This document shows, in pieces, positions 17,787-25,363 of a DNA stretch of 64,000 nt (positions are counted from its first letter, which is position 1; every line of letters starts with the position of its first letter). The position numbers were made by a program, and so were the translations under genes. The stretch is from Qipengyuania mesophila (lineage in GTDB: Bacteria; Pseudomonadota; Alphaproteobacteria; Sphingomonadales; Sphingomonadaceae), in contig NZ_JAIGNU010000001.1 in NCBI RefSeq assembly GCF_019711655.1, positions 124,001 to 188,000 of the forward strand, written 5' to 3'. The notes under the pieces are model-generated. The model did not search any database. It had not been told where the DNA came from and saw only the letters and a list, made by a program, of their open reading frames with translations.

Positions 17787-18226
17787 TCGGGCACCTCGCC
17801 GGTCGCGTCGATCCAGCGCTGGCTCAGCGCGATGTGCTCGCTCAAGGGAATGCGTTTGAGGCCCGAGGTGTCGATCCAGCCCTCGTGAATCTTCTCCGAG
17901 GCGAAATGCCAATGCGGTTCGATGCCATAGGGCTCGTCGAGGCTGCCGACGGTGATGTCCATGTTTTCACCCTCGTTGAAGGCAAAACCGAGCGGCGTGC
18001 CACATCGACTGCAGAAGGGCCGCCGAGCGATGGGCGAACTGGCGTACCAGTCAGGACCGCTTTCCCACGTCATGTCGCTTTTCGGCAGGCCGATAAAGGC
18101 GATCGAGACCCCGCCCGTCGCACGCTGGCACATGCGGCAATGGCAGAGATAGGCCTGCTCGGGGTCGATCTGCGCTGTGTAGCGCACCGCGCCGCACTGG
18201 CAGCCTCCGGTCTTCGTCTCCTTCAT
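17783..18226 (-). CDS. GFA family protein (CENP-V/GFA domain), copy 1
   Basis: A 147-residue GFA-domain protein. The two zinc sites are complete: Cys9 and Cys11 (GGCQCGAVRY), Cys28, Cys30 and Cys33 (CHCRMC), and Cys72 and Cys75 (FCSRCGTPL). The family takes its name from glutathione-dependent formaldehyde-activating enzyme, though most members have no proven reaction. ATG overlaps the second GFA gene by 4 nt. The two copies share about the same scaffold but differ widely after Cys75, so they are not a recent duplication. Confidence 0.92.
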   Translation of the reverse strand: MKETKTGGCQCGAVRYTAQIDPEQAYLCHCRMCQRATGGVSIAFIGLPKSDMTWESGPDWYASSPIARRPFCSRCGTPLGFAFNEGENMDITVGSLDEPYGIEPHWHFASEKIHEGWIDTSGLKRIPLSEHIALSQRWIDATGEVPE

Positions 18227-18678
18227 CGTCCTGCAATCCCCACGAATGCGACCCAGTCCTCGCTGGATCGCGGTTGCTCGTCCATCGCCTTCGCGTCTTC
18301 CGGCAGGCGGATCCACCGCTGCTTGCTCCTCACCCACAGATGAGCGGAAGGGACGAATGAAGCACTGTCGTCGAGCGTCCCGCAGCGCAGGCTGGCGAGA
18401 CCGTCGCGGCTATCGTTGACGGCATAGATCCGCGCCTTGCACCTAGCACAGCCGAAGATGCGCGAGTGGGCTCCGCTCGGCTGGTCGTATTCGCCCGCAT
18501 CCAGATCGCCGGATATGTCGAGATCGGCCAGGGTGAACAGCATGTGTTCGCTGAACGCCGAGCCGGTCCGGCTCTGGCAATCGGTGCAGTGACAGGCATA
18601 GGGATTGAGGCGGAAGCCGTCGCGCAAGGTATAACGCACGGCACCGCACAGGCATCCTCCGGTCAGCTCGCCCTTCAT
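18223..18678 (-). CDS. GFA family protein (CENP-V/GFA domain), copy 2
   Basis: A 151-residue GFA protein with all seven zinc cysteines: 9 and 11 (GGCLCGAVRY), 29, 31 and 34 (CHCTDC), 77 and 80 (CARC). It lies second in the operon, overlapping both neighbours by 4 nt. The long form from an ATG at 18780 is rejected because MKGELTGGCLC is where the family begins and GAGG precedes it. Possibly a glutathione-linked detoxification protein, judged from its kappa-GST-like neighbour; the substrate is unknown. Confidence 0.92.
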   Translation of the reverse strand: MKGELTGGCLCGAVRYTLRDGFRLNPYACHCTDCQSRTGSAFSEHMLFTLADLDISGDLDAGEYDQPSGAHSRIFGCARCKARIYAVNDSRDGLASLRCGTLDDSASFVPSAHLWVRSKQRWIRLPEDAKAMDEQPRSSEDWVAFVGIAGR

Positions 18679-19322
18679 CGCCTCGCCAAACCCTTTTGCT
18701 CCATGCGCCATTGCGCCATCTCGATACGGTCCTGGCCGAAGAAGGGTTCGCCGTCGAACACCAGCGTCGGCACGCCCCAATGACCCGCCGCTTCGAGAGC
18801 ATCCTGGTTAGCGGCGATCTCGGCGTCGAGTTCCTGCGCTTGAGCCGCCACCTCAGCCTCGATTTCTTGTGCATCAAGCCCCGCCCTGGCCAGCGCACCC
18901 GCGAGGTGGTCGCCCTCGTGCCAACCCTCCTGACCGCCCCAGATGAGCTGGCCTGCTTCATGCGCGAAGGCGAGCCCCTTGCCGCGCCGTGCCGCTGCCT
19001 GCCCCACACGGGTGACGCGGCGGATATAGGGCTGGTCTGCGGCGATCTCGCGCGTGGCGGGGTTCTGGACGATCGGGTCGGGGCGCGGCGGCCCGAAGGC
19101 GATCCCGTGGAACTGCGCCACCCGCATCATGTCGCGGATCGTATAGGCCATCCAGTTGGGATGGTTGCGCTCGAAGAAGTCGGGCTGCCGGATCGCCAGC
19201 GGATAGACCGGCCGCAGCGCGATATCGACTGCGTACTCTTCGGCGAGTGCCCGGTACCGCCCGACCGCGAGGAAGCTATAGGGCGAGCGGAAGCTGAAAT
19301 AGAGATCGGCGGTCAGCGTCAT
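18675..19322 (-). CDS. DsbA family / 2-hydroxychromene-2-carboxylate isomerase-like protein
   Basis: A 215-residue thioredoxin-fold protein with a helical insert, in the kappa-class GST / HCCA isomerase group. The start LYFSFRSPYSFLA holds the serine used by these enzymes in place of the DsbA CXXC, and the end GVPTLVFDGEPFFGQDRI carries the cis-proline. HCCA isomerases act in naphthalene-type aromatic degradation with glutathione as cofactor, but many paralogues have other roles and no other aromatic-degradation gene is near. It has no signal peptide. First gene of the operon, divergent from marR. Confidence 0.88.
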   Translation of the reverse strand: MTLTADLYFSFRSPYSFLAVGRYRALAEEYAVDIALRPVYPLAIRQPDFFERNHPNWMAYTIRDMMRVAQFHGIAFGPPRPDPIVQNPATREIAADQPYIRRVTRVGQAAARRGKGLAFAHEAGQLIWGGQEGWHEGDHLAGALARAGLDAQEIEAEVAAQAQELDAEIAANQDALEAAGHWGVPTLVFDGEPFFGQDRIEMAQWRMEQKGLARR

Positions 19323-19371
19323 GGCCCTCTTCTAAGCATGGATTGCAGTTTCTCGCACAGAGCTTTCTTTA

Positions 19372-19404
19372 ATTGCAACTTGCAATAATAAGCCATGTTA
19401 TTAT
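19372..19404. promoter_or_regulatory. two palindromes in the marR / DsbA-family intergenic region (candidate MarR operators)
   Basis: The 92-bp divergent gap contains a perfect palindrome ATTGCAA-C-TTGCAAT (19372-19386). Partly overlapping it is a second, ATAATAA-GCCATG-TTATTAT (19385-19404). MarR regulators bind such 15-20 bp inverted repeats close to their own start, so this is the likely control point of marR-emrAB and possibly of the opposite five-gene operon. The region is strikingly AT-rich for this genome. Binding itself is inference. Confidence 0.6.
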
Positions 19405-19414
19405 ATGCGACGCC

Positions 19415-19861
19415 ATGGAAACGAACATCGGCTATCTCCTGTCGGACAGCGGTCGCCTGCTGAGGAAGACCTTCGACGAACGCGTCCGCAGCCTGGGCCT
19501 CACCGCCGTGCAGGCGCGACTGCTGATGAGCCTGGTGAAATTCCCGGACAACAATCAGGCCTTCTATGCCGAGCGGATCGAGGTCGAGCCGATCACCCTC
19601 ACCCGCATTGTCGACCGGATGGAGGAAGCCGGCTGGGTCGAGCGCGTCTTCGACCCCAACGACCGCCGCGCTCGCCTGCTTCATCTTACCGACAAGAGCC
19701 GCGAGATCGTCGAACCGCTGCGCGTGATCGTCAATGCGCTGGTCGAGGACATGGCGGAGGGTCTCACCGCGCAGGAGCAAGACATGCTCGCGCGGCTCCT
19801 CGAAAAAGTCTCGGCCAATCTCACGGCCGAACGTGAAATCAGGAATGTCGCCAATGGCTGA
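19415..19861 (+). CDS. MarR family transcriptional regulator
   Basis: A 148-residue winged-helix regulator. The recognition region EPITLTRIVDRMEEAGWVERVFDPNDRRARLL is a standard MarR helix-turn-helix plus wing, with the conserved DxRR (NDRRAR). It sits just before an emrA-emrB pair and most likely represses it until an efflux substrate binds. ATG 19415 was chosen over 19373, whose extra codons fall in the palindromic operator region. The stop overlaps the emrA start by 8 nt. Confidence 0.93.
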   Translation: METNIGYLLSDSGRLLRKTFDERVRSLGLTAVQARLLMSLVKFPDNNQAFYAERIEVEPITLTRIVDRMEEAGWVERVFDPNDRRARLLHLTDKSREIVEPLRVIVNALVEDMAEGLTAQEQDMLARLLEKVSANLTAEREIRNVANG

Positions 19862-20921
19862 GGCCGATCCGCAGATCCCGGTCGATACCGTGGAACCCGT
19901 CGAAGCGCCCGCACCCAAGCGCAAGTGGGGCCGCCTGACGCTGATGCTCAGCGTGCCCTTGGCGCTGCTCATTGCCGGCGGGATCTACTGGCTCTCGCTG
20001 CAGGGCAAGGTTTCGACCGACAATGCCTATGTCCAGCAGGACAAGGTCTCGGTCAGCGCGCAGGTGGGTGGCGAGATCGTCGAGGTTTTCGTCGGCGAAG
20101 GCGACACGGTGCAGAAGGGTGACCTGCTGTTCCGCATCGATCCCGAACCCTATCGCCTGCAGATCGCGCAGGCGGATGCAGCCATCGCCGGGGCGCAGGC
20201 CAATGTCACCGCGCTGGCCAATTCCTCCGACCTCTCGGGTGTCGACATTGCCGCTGCGCGCGAGGACATTGCCTTCGCCCAGTCCGATTTCGAGCGCAAG
20301 GATGCGCTGTTCAAGCGCGGCTTCGTGACCAAGGCCGATCACGATGCGGCACGCCACCGCGTCAATCAGGCGCGCGAGGAGTTGCGCCAGGCCGAAGCGC
20401 GCCAGCAGGCCGCTCGCGCCAAGCTTGCCACCGGCAGCGCCGTCCCCGGGGAAAACCCCCAGGTCGCCGCCGGCAAGGCACAGAAGGCCGTTGCCGAGCT
20501 CTCGCTACGCCGCACCGAAGTGCGCGCGCCGAGTTCGGGTCGCGTCGCGCAGGCCGAGCGCCTCCAGCGCGGCCAGCAGGTCGTCCAGGGCCTCCCCGTG
20601 CTCACGCTGGTCGCCGACGGCAGCAGCTATGTCGAAGCCAACTTCAAGGAAACCGACCTCGCCGACATGCAGGTGGGCCAGCCCGCCGAAGTGCATTTCG
20701 ATGCCTATCCGGGCCTGACGCTCAAGGGTCACGTCGAATCGATCGGTGCGGGCACCGGGAGCGAGTTCTCGGTCATCCCCGCGCAGAACGCGACCGGCAA
20801 CTGGGTCAAGGTGACCCAGCGTGTCCCGGTGCGCATCGCCATCGACGAAAAGAGCCCGCGCCCGCTGATCGCCGGGCTGTCGACCGAGATCACCGTCTAC
20901 ACCGATGGCAAGAAGCGCTGA
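19854..20921 (+). CDS. emrA: EmrA/HlyD family membrane fusion protein
   Basis: A 355-residue periplasmic adaptor: a short cytoplasmic tail, one membrane span (about 28-48, LTLMLSVPLALLIAGGIYWL), then a lipoyl half-motif with TDNAYVQ (typical of EmrA), an alpha-helical hairpin (about 110-210) and the second lipoyl/beta-barrel part (VRAPSSGRV, then VEANFKETDL). It links the inner-membrane EmrB-type pump to an outer-membrane channel. The start ATG lies inside the end of marR, so the two are coupled; the longer frame from 19734 reads marR out of frame. Confidence 0.94.
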   Translation: MAEADPQIPVDTVEPVEAPAPKRKWGRLTLMLSVPLALLIAGGIYWLSLQGKVSTDNAYVQQDKVSVSAQVGGEIVEVFVGEGDTVQKGDLLFRIDPEPYRLQIAQADAAIAGAQANVTALANSSDLSGVDIAAAREDIAFAQSDFERKDALFKRGFVTKADHDAARHRVNQAREELRQAEARQQAARAKLATGSAVPGENPQVAAGKAQKAVAELSLRRTEVRAPSSGRVAQAERLQRGQQVVQGLPVLTLVADGSSYVEANFKETDLADMQVGQPAEVHFDAYPGLTLKGHVESIGAGTGSEFSVIPAQNATGNWVKVTQRVPVRIAIDEKSPRPLIAGLSTEITVYTDGKKR

Positions 20922-20924
20922 TCC

Positions 20925-22508
20925 ATGGCCAGCCGTGCCGTCCCCGCAGGAGGCGCCACAGCGCCCGACCCGGCGCATGACGTCGCACAGCTACCCGTTG
21001 CCAATCCGGGAATACTGATCGTCGGGATCATGGCAGCTTCGCTGCTGCAGGTCCTCGACACCACGATCGCGAACGTCGCGATCCCGCACATGCGCACGGC
21101 GCTCGGTGCGACCACCGAGACGATCACCTGGGTCCTGACCAGCTACATCATCGCGAGTGCCGTGGCGCTGCCGATCACCGGCTGGCTCTCGGACAGGGTT
21201 GGCGCGCGCCGCCTGTTCATCCTGTCGGTCGCAGGTTTCATCCTTTCCTCGATGCTCTGCGGCATGGCGCAGAACCTCCAGGAGATGGTGATCTTCCGCG
21301 CCCTGCAAGGCGTGACCGGGGCCTTCATCGCGCCGCTCAGCCAGGCCTTCATGCTCGACACCAACAAGCCGAGCAAGCACGCGCAGATGATGGCGCTGTG
21401 GGGCATGGGCATCATGATCGGCCCGATCCTCGGCCCGGTCTTGGGCGGGTGGCTGACCGAACAGGCCAACTGGCGCTGGGTGTTCTACGTCAACCTACCG
21501 ATCGGCATCCTCAGCCTCGCCATTCTCGTCACGCAATTGCCGCACCGCGAGGTGATCCGGCGGAAGTTCGACCTATCCGGTTTCGTCCTGCTCGGCGTGG
21601 CGCTCGCGAGTTTTCAGATGCTGCTCGACCGCGGACAGACGCTCGACTGGTACGACAGCTACGAGATCTGGCTGTGGACCTTCCTGTTCATCTCCTCGAC
21701 CTGGATGGCGGTGATCCATCTCGGCAGCGCGAAGGACGGGCTGTTCGACCGCGCGCTGTTCCTCGATCGCAATTTCGCCATCGCCATGGGCTTCATGCTG
21801 GCGATCGGTGTGGTCATGTTCGCCACCATGGCGCTGCTGCCGCCGATGCTGCAGCAGCTGATGGGCTACGACGTGATCGATACCGGCCTGGTGCTGATGC
21901 CGCGCGGCATCGGCGTGCTGATCTCGATGCAGTTCGCCGGCATGGCCATGCGCCGCAATCTCGACCCGCGCCCCGTGGTGGCCACCGGATTCATCATTTG
22001 CGCGGTTTCGCTCTACGAAATGGCGCAGTGGTCGCTCGGCGTCGACCGTTTCCACATCGTCGCCTCGGGCCTCGTCCAGGGGCTTGGCATGGGCCTCGTC
22101 TTCATTCCGCTCAACGTCAGCGCCTTCGGCACACTGCCCCCGCGCCTGCGCACCGACGGGTCGAGCCTGCTCAACCTGTTCCGCTCGCTCGGTGCATCGG
22201 CGGGCATCTCGCTCACCACCGTCATGCTGGCGCGCAATCTCCAGACCGCGCATGCCGACATCGCCTCGAACCTTACCGGCGCCTCGGTCTCGAGCATGAT
22301 CGATGTCAGCACGGTCGACCGCTACCAGAACCTCGGCGAGATCGCGCTCAGGATGCTCGATCTCGAAGCCAACAGGCAGGCCGCGATGGTCGCCTATATC
22401 GACGATTTCTGGATGATGATGTGGATCACGCTGGCCGCCGTCCCGCTGGCCTTCATCATGCGCAAGCCGAAGCCGAGAACGGGACCCATGCCGCCCCCGG
22501 GCGAGTGA
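20925..22508 (+). CDS. emrB: DHA2 family MFS multidrug transporter, EmrB-type
   Basis: A 527-residue drug:proton antiporter of the 14-helix DHA2 family. It shows LQVLDTTIANVAIPHM in helix 1, the motif ITGWLSDRVGARR between helices 2 and 3, and the antiporter motif GPILGPVLGGWL in helix 5. With EmrA it exports hydrophobic compounds across both membranes. It follows emrA by 3 bp. The stop TGA abuts the stop of the opposite lipoprotein gene (TGATCA), leaving no intergenic base. Confidence 0.95.
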   Translation: MASRAVPAGGATAPDPAHDVAQLPVANPGILIVGIMAASLLQVLDTTIANVAIPHMRTALGATTETITWVLTSYIIASAVALPITGWLSDRVGARRLFILSVAGFILSSMLCGMAQNLQEMVIFRALQGVTGAFIAPLSQAFMLDTNKPSKHAQMMALWGMGIMIGPILGPVLGGWLTEQANWRWVFYVNLPIGILSLAILVTQLPHREVIRRKFDLSGFVLLGVALASFQMLLDRGQTLDWYDSYEIWLWTFLFISSTWMAVIHLGSAKDGLFDRALFLDRNFAIAMGFMLAIGVVMFATMALLPPMLQQLMGYDVIDTGLVLMPRGIGVLISMQFAGMAMRRNLDPRPVVATGFIICAVSLYEMAQWSLGVDRFHIVASGLVQGLGMGLVFIPLNVSAFGTLPPRLRTDGSSLLNLFRSLGASAGISLTTVMLARNLQTAHADIASNLTGASVSSMIDVSTVDRYQNLGEIALRMLDLEANRQAAMVAYIDDFWMMMWITLAAVPLAFIMRKPKPRTGPMPPPGE

Positions 22509-23063
22509 TCAGCGAGAGAAGCAGCTGACTCCGGCCTGGAGCGCGGTGACGGTGTTCCCGTCCTCGGCAAAGCCGGTGATCGTGCCGTAATCAGCAGTGG
22601 TGTATTCGAATTCGCCCGGCAGCGTCGTATCGAGTTCGCGCACCTGCCGTTCGAGCTTGAGGCCTTCCAGCGTCGTCACACCGGGCCGCACTCCGTCCGA
22701 CGTCGCCACGCCCTCGCCCTTGCGCAGGAACCAGCCGCGCAGCGCGCCATCCATATAGGCGAGCTGCAGCGGGCCGAACTGGCTGAAGTCCATCGGCCCG
22801 GCGCCGCATTCCTCGTTGCGCGAGGTCTCGGGCGAGGAGCCGAGAGCCTTGGCGATCGCTCCATCGACCTCGTCGCGCGGTGCCCCGAAGCGTAGCGGCT
22901 CCGCGCCCTTCGCACCGAGACCGTCGGCATCGACCACCACCTGCACCCCGGCCAGCGGGTCGCCCGCCGGCGCGGCGCTCTCGGTGGTTTCGGGTGCGGG
23001 TTCGGACTGACCGCAGGCGGCAAGCGCCAGCGGCAGGGCGACGAGAAGCGCTTTCCGGATCAT
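22509..23063 (-). CDS. lipoprotein of unknown function
   Basis: A 184-residue lipoprotein with signal peptide MIRKALLVALPLALAAC; the lipobox is LAAC with Cys17. A low-complexity linker (GQSEPAPETTESAAPAGDP) leads to a soluble domain with GAPRDEVDGAIAKALG, resembling a short regulatory fold, and two later cysteines (ECGAGP, VSCFSR) that could form a disulfide. I do not recognise a named family. The start is at 23063, overlapping the asd stop by 4 nt, so it should be co-transcribed with asd; a functional link is not evident. Confidence 0.82.
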   Translation of the reverse strand: MIRKALLVALPLALAACGQSEPAPETTESAAPAGDPLAGVQVVVDADGLGAKGAEPLRFGAPRDEVDGAIAKALGSSPETSRNEECGAGPMDFSQFGPLQLAYMDGALRGWFLRKGEGVATSDGVRPGVTTLEGLKLERQVRELDTTLPGEFEYTTADYGTITGFAEDGNTVTALQAGVSCFSR

Positions 23064-24085
23064 CCCTTCTTGAGGCATTCGCGGCCGAGCAGCTCGGCGA
23101 TCTGCACCGCATTGAGCGCCGCGCCCTTGCGGAGGTTGTCCGAGACGCACCACAGCGTGATGCCGTTGTCGACCGTCGGATCGTCGCGCACACGGCTGAT
23201 ATAGGTCGCGCTGTCGCCCGCGCTTTCGACGGGGGTCACGTATCCCTCGTCCTCACGCTTGTCGATCAGCATGATCCCCGGCGCCTCGCGCAGGATTTCC
23301 TGCGCCTGCTCCGCGCTCAGCTCGTTCTCGAACTCGATGTTCACGGCTTCCGAATGGCCGACGAACACCGGCACGCGCACGCAAGTGGCGTTCAGCTTGA
23401 TCTTGGGATCGAGGATCTTCTTGGTCTCGACCACCATCTTCCACTCTTCCTTGGTCGATCCGTCATCCATGAAGACGTCGATGTGCGGAATGACGTTGAA
23501 GGCGATCTGCTTGGTGAACTTCACCGGCTCGACCGGGTCGCCGACGAAGATCGCGCGGCTCTGCTGGAACAGCTCGTCCATCCCCGCCTTGCCCGCGCCC
23601 GAGACCGACTGGTAGGTCGAGACGACGACACGCTTGATCGTCGCCGCGTCATGCAGCGGCTTGAGCGCGACCACCAGCTGCGCGGTCGAGCAGTTGGGAT
23701 TGGCGATGATGTTGCGCTTCTTGTAGTCGTGGATCGCATCCGGATTCACCTCGGGCACGATCAGCGGCACGTCCGGGTCCATACGGAAGAGCGACGAATT
23801 GTCGATCACGACGCAGCCGGCCGCCGCCGCCTTGGGTGCGTATTCCTTGGCCGGGCCGCTGCCCGCGGCGAACAGCGCTATGTCCCAGCCGGACCAGTCG
23901 AAATGCTCGATATTCTTGCATTTGAGCATCTTGCCGGTGTCGCCGAATTCGACTTCGGTGCCGTGCGAACGGCTGCTGGCGACCGCCGCCACCTCATCGA
24001 TCGGGAACTCGCGCTCGGCGAGCACCTGCATCATTTCGCGCCCGACATTCCCGGTCGCACCGACCACGGCAACACGATAACCCAA
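23060..24085 (-). CDS. asd: aspartate-semialdehyde dehydrogenase
   Basis: A 341-residue enzyme that reduces aspartyl phosphate with NADPH on the way to lysine, diaminopimelate, threonine and methionine. It has GATGNVG (9-15) and the active-site cysteine Cys132 in ANPNCSTAQL. The start is a TTG (24085): it has GGAG 7 nt upstream and gives the family N-terminus GYRVAVVGATG. A further TTG at 24100 adds five odd residues and overlaps the ribosome site. Length is normal. It forms a two-gene unit with the lipoprotein. Confidence 0.95.
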   Translation of the reverse strand: MGYRVAVVGATGNVGREMMQVLAEREFPIDEVAAVASSRSHGTEVEFGDTGKMLKCKNIEHFDWSGWDIALFAAGSGPAKEYAPKAAAAGCVVIDNSSLFRMDPDVPLIVPEVNPDAIHDYKKRNIIANPNCSTAQLVVALKPLHDAATIKRVVVSTYQSVSGAGKAGMDELFQQSRAIFVGDPVEPVKFTKQIAFNVIPHIDVFMDDGSTKEEWKMVVETKKILDPKIKLNATCVRVPVFVGHSEAVNIEFENELSAEQAQEILREAPGIMLIDKREDEGYVTPVESAGDSATYISRVRDDPTVDNGITLWCVSDNLRKGAALNAVQIAELLGRECLKKG

Positions 24086-24169
24086 TTCAAATCTCCACAA
24101 TGAGTGTGCCGCCGAGATAGCGATTGCATGCGCGCCCGCAAGCGCACATTCGATTGCGCGGGTGAAAGC

Positions 24170-25363
24170 TCAGACGATCCCTGCAAGATAGAGCACCAGC
24201 ATCACCACCCCGACGAGCGAGCCGGCCAATCCGACTGCGGCAATCCAGCGGCGCCCTGCCCGGCGATGCCAGGCGATTCCATTGACCAGCGCGAAGATCG
24301 ACAGGAAGACGAAGCTGCCGCCCTCGACCAATACCTCCAACCCGCCCACGACGGTCAGGACGATCGCCGCGCCCGAGATGACCAAAGTGCCGAACCAGGG
24401 CACGCCGCTGCCGTCGAGCCGAGCGAAGAGCGCGGGCATCTCGCCATCGCGTGCCGCCCCCAGCGCCAGCCGAGCGGTGGCGAAGACGGTCGCGTTGATC
24501 GCCGATCCGGCGGAGAACACCGCGGCAAGCGAGACCGCGAGGAAGCCCGTTTGCCCCAGCGCTTCGCGCCCAGCGATCGCCAGCGCCACCTCCTCCCGGC
24601 GGACGATCTCGGGTGCGCCCGCGAGCATGGCGGCTCCCAGCGCGACGAGGATATAGGTCGCCATGGTGACGAGGATCGCCGCTGGCATGGCGATGGCGAT
24701 CGTCCGCGAGGGATGGACCATCTCGTCGTAATCGTAGCTCAGCAGCTGGAAGCCCTCATAGGCCATGAACACCACGCCCATGCCCACCAGCGCACCTGCC
24801 AACCCCACTGGCTTGCCCGGATCGGCGACAAGCTGTGCGGTGTCCCAATGCGCGAGGCCGAAGCCCGCGAGGCCCAGCAGGATGGCGAGCTTGCCCCAGA
24901 CAGCGACCTTCTCGAGCAGTGTCGCCTCGGCCGCGCCCATTAGGTTGATCCCGGCGAGCACCATGATCGCGGCAATCGCGGCCAGCGTCTTGGCCCAGCC
25001 GGGCGCACCGAGAGCGAAGGCCGCGTAGGAGCCGAAGGTCACTGCATAGACTGCGACGGTAAAGACATAGCCGACCACCAGCAGCCACACGACGACGCGC
25101 GCGAGCCTGTTCCACCCCAGTTCGCGCAGATAGGCATAGGACCCGCCGGGCCGGTCGATCTGGCGTGTGAGCGCGGAATAGGAATGGCCCGATGCGAGAG
25201 CCACGAGCCCGCCGACGAGGAAGCTCACCCAGGCCCATTTTCCCGCCACCGAGATCACCACGCCGAGCGTCGAGAAGATGCCCCCGCCAATCATGCCGCC
25301 GACGGCCATCGCCCAGGCGCCGCCCGGGCCGAGCTGGGCCTCGCCTCGGTCGGTCCCGCTCAT
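24170..25363 (-). CDS. APC family amino-acid permease
   Basis: A 397-residue transporter with about 11-12 helices, of the amino acid-polyamine-organocation superfamily. The helix-1 unwound motif GGMIGGGIFSTLG and the following RPGGSYAYLRELG, conserved among cationic or neutral amino-acid carriers, are clear. It is somewhat shorter than the usual 430-480 residues. Its ATG overlaps by 4 nt the stop of a secreted dipeptidyl peptidase, suggesting uptake of amino acids released outside. The substrate is not defined. Confidence 0.9.
   Translation of the reverse strand: MSGTDRGEAQLGPGGAWAMAVGGMIGGGIFSTLGVVISVAGKWAWVSFLVGGLVALASGHSYSALTRQIDRPGGSYAYLRELGWNRLARVVVWLLVVGYVFTVAVYAVTFGSYAAFALGAPGWAKTLAAIAAIMVLAGINLMGAAEATLLEKVAVWGKLAILLGLAGFGLAHWDTAQLVADPGKPVGLAGALVGMGVVFMAYEGFQLLSYDYDEMVHPSRTIAIAMPAAILVTMATYILVALGAAMLAGAPEIVRREEVALAIAGREALGQTGFLAVSLAAVFSAGSAINATVFATARLALGAARDGEMPALFARLDGSGVPWFGTLVISGAAIVLTVVGGLEVLVEGGSFVFLSIFALVNGIAWHRRAGRRWIAAVGLAGSLVGVVMLVLYLAGIV

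Noticed and set aside
17783..18678. Recent tandem duplication of the two GFA genes
   Set aside because: The zinc motifs align, but the rest differs strongly in sequence and spacing, so the copies are old paralogues or were acquired separately.
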